Shown: positions 5,523-9,157 of the stretch, in pieces | How positions within the stretch are numbered: the stretch's first letter is position 1 | How the letters are laid out: every line of letters begins with the position of its first letter | DNA from: Gallionellaceae bacterium | Lineage (GTDB): Bacteria > Pseudomonadota > Gammaproteobacteria > Burkholderiales > Gallionellaceae | Assembly: GCA_030646595.1 (NCBI GenBank) | Contig: JAUSKS010000315.1 | Span: 1-9,157 of the forward strand | DNA length: 9,157 nt | Reading direction: 5' to 3' | Program-made: the position numbers and the translations under genes | The notes under the pieces: generated by a model | Database searches by the model: none | What the model was told of the DNA's origin: nothing | What the model saw: the letters and a program-made list of their open reading frames with translations, nothing else

Positions 5523-7340
5523 TCATGCGCCCATAGTCATGTTCAGAGAATAGTTTTCTCGCAGCAGACGTTCAATTTCATTGGCCGGAAGCGGCTTGCT
5601 GAAATAAAATCCCTGTCCCAGATCGCAACCTTGCAGGCGCAGCAAATCTACCTGTTCGCGCGTCTCCACGCCTTCTGCCACCACCTTCAGATCCAGGCTA
5701 TGGGCCATGCTGATAATTGCCTTGGCAATGGCCGCATCGTCCGGATTAGTGGTCATATCGCGGATGAATATCTCGTCTATTTTCAGAATATCCAGCGGCA
5801 ATTGCTTGAGGTAGCCCAACGAAGAATAGCCGGTGCCAAAATCATCGATGGCAATACAAATCCCCAATTTGCCCAGCGCCTGCAAACTCTCGATAGCCAG
5901 CGGCATATTCTGCATGATGGCATTTTCGGTAATTTCAATCTCCAGCATGCAAGGCTTGACCGGGTTTTCCTGAACGATATCCGTCACGATTTTCACCAGC
6001 CCGCCGTCAGTGAATTGCCGCCCCGAAGCATTCATGGCCATGCGCAAGGTATATCCCATATTGCGCCAGGCATGATGTTGCGCACAGGCTGTGCGCAACA
6101 CCCATTCACCTACCTGCACGATGAGGCCGTTTTCTTCCAGCAGGGAAATGAAATCCTCCGGCGGCACCACCGCTGCGCCAGGCCGTGCCCAATGAATCAA
6201 GGCCTCGACGCCGACTATGGTGCCGTTATGCAAATCAAATTGCGGTTGATAATGCAGCACAAATTCCTGCCGCTGCAGGGCCTGGCGCAATAAATTATTC
6301 AGCTCCAGCCGCTTGCGCGATTGGGAGTTCATGTCTGCCCGGTAGAACTGGAAATTATTGCCGCCCTGCTGCTTGGCACGATACATCGCAGTATCGGCAT
6401 TTTTCATCAGCGTCTGCGTATCCGTGCCATCGCCCGGAAAAAGGCTGATGCCTATGCTGCATGTCACAAAAAATTCCGTACCTTCCAGGACAAAAGGCTC
6501 GGCCAGCGCCGCGACAAATTTCTGCGCCAGCGGCGGCACATCTGCCGGTGTCACCACATCATTCAGAAACACCGCAAATTCATCGCCACCAAAGCGTGCC
6601 ACCACATCGCCGTCACGTATGCAGGACAGCAAATGGCCGGACATGGTGCGCAATAAACGATCGCCCGCTTCATGGCCCAGCGTGTCATTAACCAGCTTGA
6701 AGCGGTCCAGATCAATGAACAGCACTGCCACCACATGATGCCGTCCCTGAGCCCGGCTCAGCGCCTGCTTGAGACGCTCTACAAACAGCACCCGGTTGGG
6801 CATATTGGTCAGCGCATCGTGGTGAGCCAGATAATGCAGCCGCTCCTGCGCCTGCCTGCGTTCAGCGATTTCTGCGGTAAGCGCCGCCGTGCGGGTGGCT
6901 ACCAGGCTTTCCAGTTGTTGCCCGTAATGTTTTATTTCCTCAGTTTTGTAGTAGAGCTCCACAAATACCCCCACTTTGGCGCGCAAAATTTCCGGAATGA
7001 TGGGCGCGAACACATAATCAACCGCGCCCAGCGAATATCCCTGGAGGATATTGATATCATCCCGCGCGTAAGCCGTAACAAAAATAATGGGCGTAGATTG
7101 CGAGCGCTTGCGGCTGCGGATCAGCGCGGCGGTTTCATAGCCGTCCATTTCCGGCATTTTTACATCCAGCAGGATCACTGCATAATCATGGTTGAGCAAC
7201 AAGCGCAAGGCATCCCTGCCGGAGGCCGCCTCCACTATCTCTTCATGCAAACCATCCAGCGCCGAGGCCAATGCCAGCCGCTTGTCTGCACTATCGTCCA
7301 CTATCAGAATGCTGGCTTTCTTTTCATCTGGCATCATCAT
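5523..7340 (-). CDS. REC-GGDEF-EAL response regulator (c-di-GMP synthesis/degradation)
   Basis: Role: a response regulator that makes and/or breaks c-di-GMP in the cytoplasm. Domains seen over 605 residues: receiver about 10-125 with D15, D16 and phosphoacceptor D59; a linker helix about 130-165; GGDEF about 168-335 with intact GGDEF at 251-255 and inhibitory site RDGD at 242-245; EAL about 350-595 with E379-A-L, N437, E469, D499-D500, K520, E556 and Q576. All are positions needed for phosphodiesterase activity. The EAL signature reads EALIHW instead of EALxRW. The switch lysine of the receiver is missing (FAP at 111-113), so signalling may be unusual. Three ATGs stand in a row (7340, 7337, 7334); a GAGG ribosome-binding site lies 7 nt before the first, inside a hairpin loop. 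It follows cheR by 42 nt and touches the next gene with no gap. Confidence 0.95.
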   Translation of the reverse strand: MMMPDEKKASILIVDDSADKRLALASALDGLHEEIVEAASGRDALRLLLNHDYAVILLDVKMPEMDGYETAALIRSRKRSQSTPIIFVTAYARDDINILQGYSLGAVDYVFAPIIPEILRAKVGVFVELYYKTEEIKHYGQQLESLVATRTAALTAEIAERRQAQERLHYLAHHDALTNMPNRVLFVERLKQALSRAQGRHHVVAVLFIDLDRFKLVNDTLGHEAGDRLLRTMSGHLLSCIRDGDVVARFGGDEFAVFLNDVVTPADVPPLAQKFVAALAEPFVLEGTEFFVTCSIGISLFPGDGTDTQTLMKNADTAMYRAKQQGGNNFQFYRADMNSQSRKRLELNNLLRQALQRQEFVLHYQPQFDLHNGTIVGVEALIHWARPGAAVVPPEDFISLLEENGLIVQVGEWVLRTACAQHHAWRNMGYTLRMAMNASGRQFTDGGLVKIVTDIVQENPVKPCMLEIEITENAIMQNMPLAIESLQALGKLGICIAIDDFGTGYSSLGYLKQLPLDILKIDEIFIRDMTTNPDDAAIAKAIISMAHSLDLKVVAEGVETREQVDLLRLQGCDLGQGFYFSKPLPANEIERLLRENYSLNMTMGA

Positions 7341-7341
7341 A

Positions 7342-7372
7342 AGGGGACCTCACCCCTGCCTCTCCGCGGAGA
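7342..7372 (-). promoter_or_regulatory. Leader with the ribosome-binding site in a hairpin loop
   Basis: AGGGG (7342-7346) and CCCCT (7353-7357) are inverted repeats. In the minus-strand RNA the 6-nt loop is UGAGGU, the Shine-Dalgarno of the REC-GGDEF-EAL gene, and the stem ends one base before its ATG. A perfect 12-bp palindrome TCTCCGCGGAGA (7361-7372) lies beside it. Together CTCACCCCTGCCTCTCC and GGAGA look like a shortened copy of the CCCTC hairpin family found at 3044-3141 and 8273-8320. Confidence 0.45.
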
Positions 7373-7382
7373 AGCTGTTAAA

Positions 7383-8219
7383 TTAACCTATCCTGCGCAC
7401 CCATTTTGCTATGGCATCCATCTCTTCATAACATGCTGCATAAGGGCTGAAACGAGTGCTCTCTCTGCCAGCCAGGCCGAGCATGCCGCCGGGTGCCAGG
7501 CTCTCATATAAAAGCTTGTGCACCCGCGTCTGCAACACGCGATCAAAATAAATCAGCACATTGCAGCAAAGTATTACCTGAAACTCATTGAATGAACTAT
7601 CGCTGACCAGGTTATGTTGTGCCCAGATAATATTTTTCTTGAGTTCATCGCGAAAAATAAAACCCTCCTCATGCGGCAGATAATAATCTGCCAGCGCACC
7701 CTTTCCTTGCGCCTGCCGGTAGTTCTCGCCATATTCCTTCATTTTTTCCCTGGAATAAACTCCGGCGCTGGCGCGGCCAAGCAGCGAGGCATTCATGTCC
7801 GTGGCATAAATAAGCGCATGTTCATACAGCCCTGCCTCATGCAATAAAATGGAGATGGAATACACCTCCTCGCCGCTGGCGCAGCCTGCATGCCAGATGC
7901 GCACCAGCGGATAATTGCACAACAGCGGAACAACCTTTTCCTTGAAGGCCAGATAAAACCCGGCATCCCGAAACATGCTGGTAACACTGACAGAAAAGGC
8001 ATAGAGGCAACGCTCCCAGCAGCCCGCGTCATATAAAATCTTTTCCTGCAAAGCGGAAACGCTGTTCACCCTTTCTTCCCACATGCAATAGCGCACCCGC
8101 GACTTGAGTGCGGCGCGCGTGTAATTTCTGAAATCGTAGCCATAGCGCTGAAATATTCCATCCAGCAACAAATGGATTTCAATACCCTCAACCGTTTCTG
8201 TGGTTGGTGATTTATTCAA
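7383..8219 (-). CDS. cheR: CheR-type protein-glutamate O-methyltransferase
   Basis: CheR moves a methyl group from S-adenosylmethionine to glutamates of chemoreceptors. Seen, numbering from the TTG at 8219 (278 residues, the usual CheR length): N-terminal helical domain IEIHLLLDGIFQRYGYDF to about 75; SVTSMFRD at 78-85 with R84 at the catalytic arginine position; SAM-binding WHAGCASGEEVYS at 109-121; ATDMN at 139-143; and CCNVLIYF at 218-225, where most relatives have CRNVLIYF. Start: there is no in-frame ATG between the domain and the repeat element at 8273-8320. TTG at 8219 or 8258 are the candidates, both without a strong ribosome-binding site. Reading further upstream would translate the repeat. 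It lies between a two-receiver protein and c-di-GMP genes, with no CheB seen, so it probably serves a dedicated signalling system. Confidence 0.88.
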   Translation of the reverse strand: MNKSPTTETVEGIEIHLLLDGIFQRYGYDFRNYTRAALKSRVRYCMWEERVNSVSALQEKILYDAGCWERCLYAFSVSVTSMFRDAGFYLAFKEKVVPLLCNYPLVRIWHAGCASGEEVYSISILLHEAGLYEHALIYATDMNASLLGRASAGVYSREKMKEYGENYRQAQGKGALADYYLPHEEGFIFRDELKKNIIWAQHNLVSDSSFNEFQVILCCNVLIYFDRVLQTRVHKLLYESLAPGGMLGLAGRESTRFSPYAACYEEMDAIAKWVRRIG

Positions 8220-8272
8220 TTCGTGTGCGATCTCTGTTTTTTCCGATGGCTGCGGCAATAAAATATTTCGCT

Positions 8273-8320
8273 CCCTCACCCCGATCCCTCTCCCGGAGGG
8301 AGAGGGATCGAGGGTGAGGG
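8273..8320. repeat. 48-bp hairpin repeat between the receiver-protein gene and cheR
   Basis: The left arm CCCTCACCC + CGATCCCTCTCCC (8273-8294) and the right arm 8298-8320 pair over 22 bases with one bulged base around the 3-nt loop GGA. It shares the CCCTCTCCC/GGGAGAGGG core with the hairpin at 3108-3128. It sits 28 nt after the stop codon of the upstream gene and ahead of cheR, inside what should be one operon. As RNA it would be a very stable structure and could weaken expression of cheR and later genes. Confidence 0.85.
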
Positions 8321-8347
8321 AAACTGCCGTCACGCATAAATTGCCAT

Positions 8348-9157
8348 TTAACGATACAACCACACCCGCAACAGCGAAAACAGCTGCTCGGTATCCACTG
8401 GTTTGGTAATGTAATCGGAGGCACCGGCTTCCAGGCATTTTTCACGATCGCCTTTCATGGCTTTGGCGGTCAGTGAAATAATGGGCAGAGTCTTGAAGCG
8501 GGATTGATTGCGGATGGCGCGTATGGTTTGATAACCGTCCATTTCCGGCATCATTACATCCATCAGCACGATATCTATATCCGGCGTTTTTTGCAGCAAG
8601 GCAATCGCATCCTTGCCGTTCTCGCTGGACAGCACTTCCATATGCTGTTGTTCCAATACCGCAGTCAATGAGAAAATATTGCGCACGTCATCGTCCACCA
8701 CCAACACTTTTTTATTGGCCAGCATGGGATCATTTTTGCGCACCTGCTCCAGCATTTTGCGCTTGTCTTCCGGCAAGTCCGCTTCCACTTTATGCAGGAA
8801 CAGGGTAACTTCATCCAGCAAACGCTCCTCGGACGAGACGTTTTTAACCACCACTGATTTGGCCAGAGCCTGGAAGCGCCGCTCTTCCTCGGTAGTAAGC
8901 GGCTGGCGAGTATTGACCACGATGGGCAGATCCGCCTGAGCGGGAATTTTCTTGATTGCTTCAATCAACTCCAGACCGCTTTTATCTGGCAATTGCATAT
9001 CTGCCACCATGCAATCAAACGAACCTGCCTTAAGTGCAGCTAATGCTTCTACACCTGTGTGTGCCACGGTAACTGCCATGCCCTCATCCCCTCCCAGCAA
9101 TGCCAGCAACCGCTCCCGTTCTGATGGATCGCCTTCCACCAGCAACAGTTTTTTTAC
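8348..9157 (-). CDS. Two-receiver C-terminus of a probable hybrid histidine kinase, runs off the window
   Basis: Seen: 269 residues in a frame open at the window edge, so the 5' end is missing. Receiver A begins KKLLLVEGDP, with D53 in VADMQLPDKSG as the likely phosphoacceptor and K105; one residue of its acidic pocket is replaced by G (VEGDP against the usual VEDD). Receiver B begins at about 149 with VLVVDDD, phosphoacceptor D200 in VLMDVMMPEMDG, T230, and K252 in TKP. The protein ends shortly after receiver B with LLRVWLYR and no visible HPt or output domain. Consecutive C-terminal receivers like these are typical of large hybrid kinases with HAMP/GAF and kinase domains further upstream. 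It is the first known gene of the signalling operon and its probable sensor. A pure multi-receiver regulator remains possible. Confidence 0.85.
   Translation of the reverse strand, partial: VKKLLLVEGDPSERERLLALLGGDEGMAVTVAHTGVEALAALKAGSFDCMVADMQLPDKSGLELIEAIKKIPAQADLPIVVNTRQPLTTEEERRFQALAKSVVVKNVSSEERLLDEVTLFLHKVEADLPEDKRKMLEQVRKNDPMLANKKVLVVDDDVRNIFSLTAVLEQQHMEVLSSENGKDAIALLQKTPDIDIVLMDVMMPEMDGYQTIRAIRNQSRFKTLPIISLTAKAMKGDREKCLEAGASDYITKPVDTEQLFSLLRVWLYR

Noticed and set aside
5424..6293. Long plus-strand open frames across the c-di-GMP genes (for example 5424-6293 and 6672-7511)
   Set aside because: They lie opposite well-supported minus-strand genes with intact motifs, have no recognisable domain, and are typical antisense shadows.
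8220..8438. The long open frame upstream of cheR as a natural N-terminal extension
   Set aside because: It would translate the 48-bp hairpin repeat and overlap the end of the upstream gene. The added residues resemble translated repeat, not protein.

Overview
The window looks like chromosomal DNA of a betaproteobacterium, perhaps of the Nitrosomonadales type (an inference from the ispD-ispF-tsaB order, intermediate GC and protein style, not from a database match). Every supported gene lies on the minus strand, so transcription runs from high to low coordinates.

Region 1 (1-1240) is housekeeping: ispD, ispF and the first 24 codons of tsaB, tightly spaced as one operon. IspD and IspF are two steps of the MEP isoprenoid pathway; TsaB serves the tRNA t6A modification.

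Region 2 (about 1241-2967) is an accessory block between ispD and a signalling operon. It holds an ORF6N-domain DNA-binding protein gene, a Phd-type antitoxin / PIN (VapC-like) toxin pair with a clear autoregulatory promoter-operator, several very small possible ORFs, and a repeat-rich stretch without a recognisable gene next to ispD. The ORF6N gene carries two tandem 27-bp units that each form a palindrome. Their arms differ by changes that keep the pairing, which is the most unusual sequence structure here.

Region 3 (3005-3201) is a 197-bp non-coding element with 17-bp terminal inverted repeats (16/17 match) and a 5-bp direct repeat TTTAT on each side. It looks like a MITE inserted exactly at the stop codon of the next gene, and it is filled with CCCTCTCCC/GGGAGAGGG hairpins.

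Region 4 (3203-9157) is a signalling operon. Transcribed in order, it has the C-terminus of a protein with two receiver domains (probably a hybrid histidine kinase), a CheR-type methyltransferase, a REC-GGDEF-EAL protein, and a REC-GAF-GGDEF-EAL protein. The last gene is broken by one extra G in a G6 tract inside its EAL domain. The two c-di-GMP proteins are tandem paralogues and both lack the conserved receiver lysine. Relatives of the CCCTC hairpin family lie at both internal junctions examined, upstream of cheR and, in reduced form, in the leader of the REC-GGDEF-EAL gene. They may set the start codon and ribosome-binding context there. The likely logic is sensing by the kinase with CheR-linked adaptation, and output through c-di-GMP turnover.
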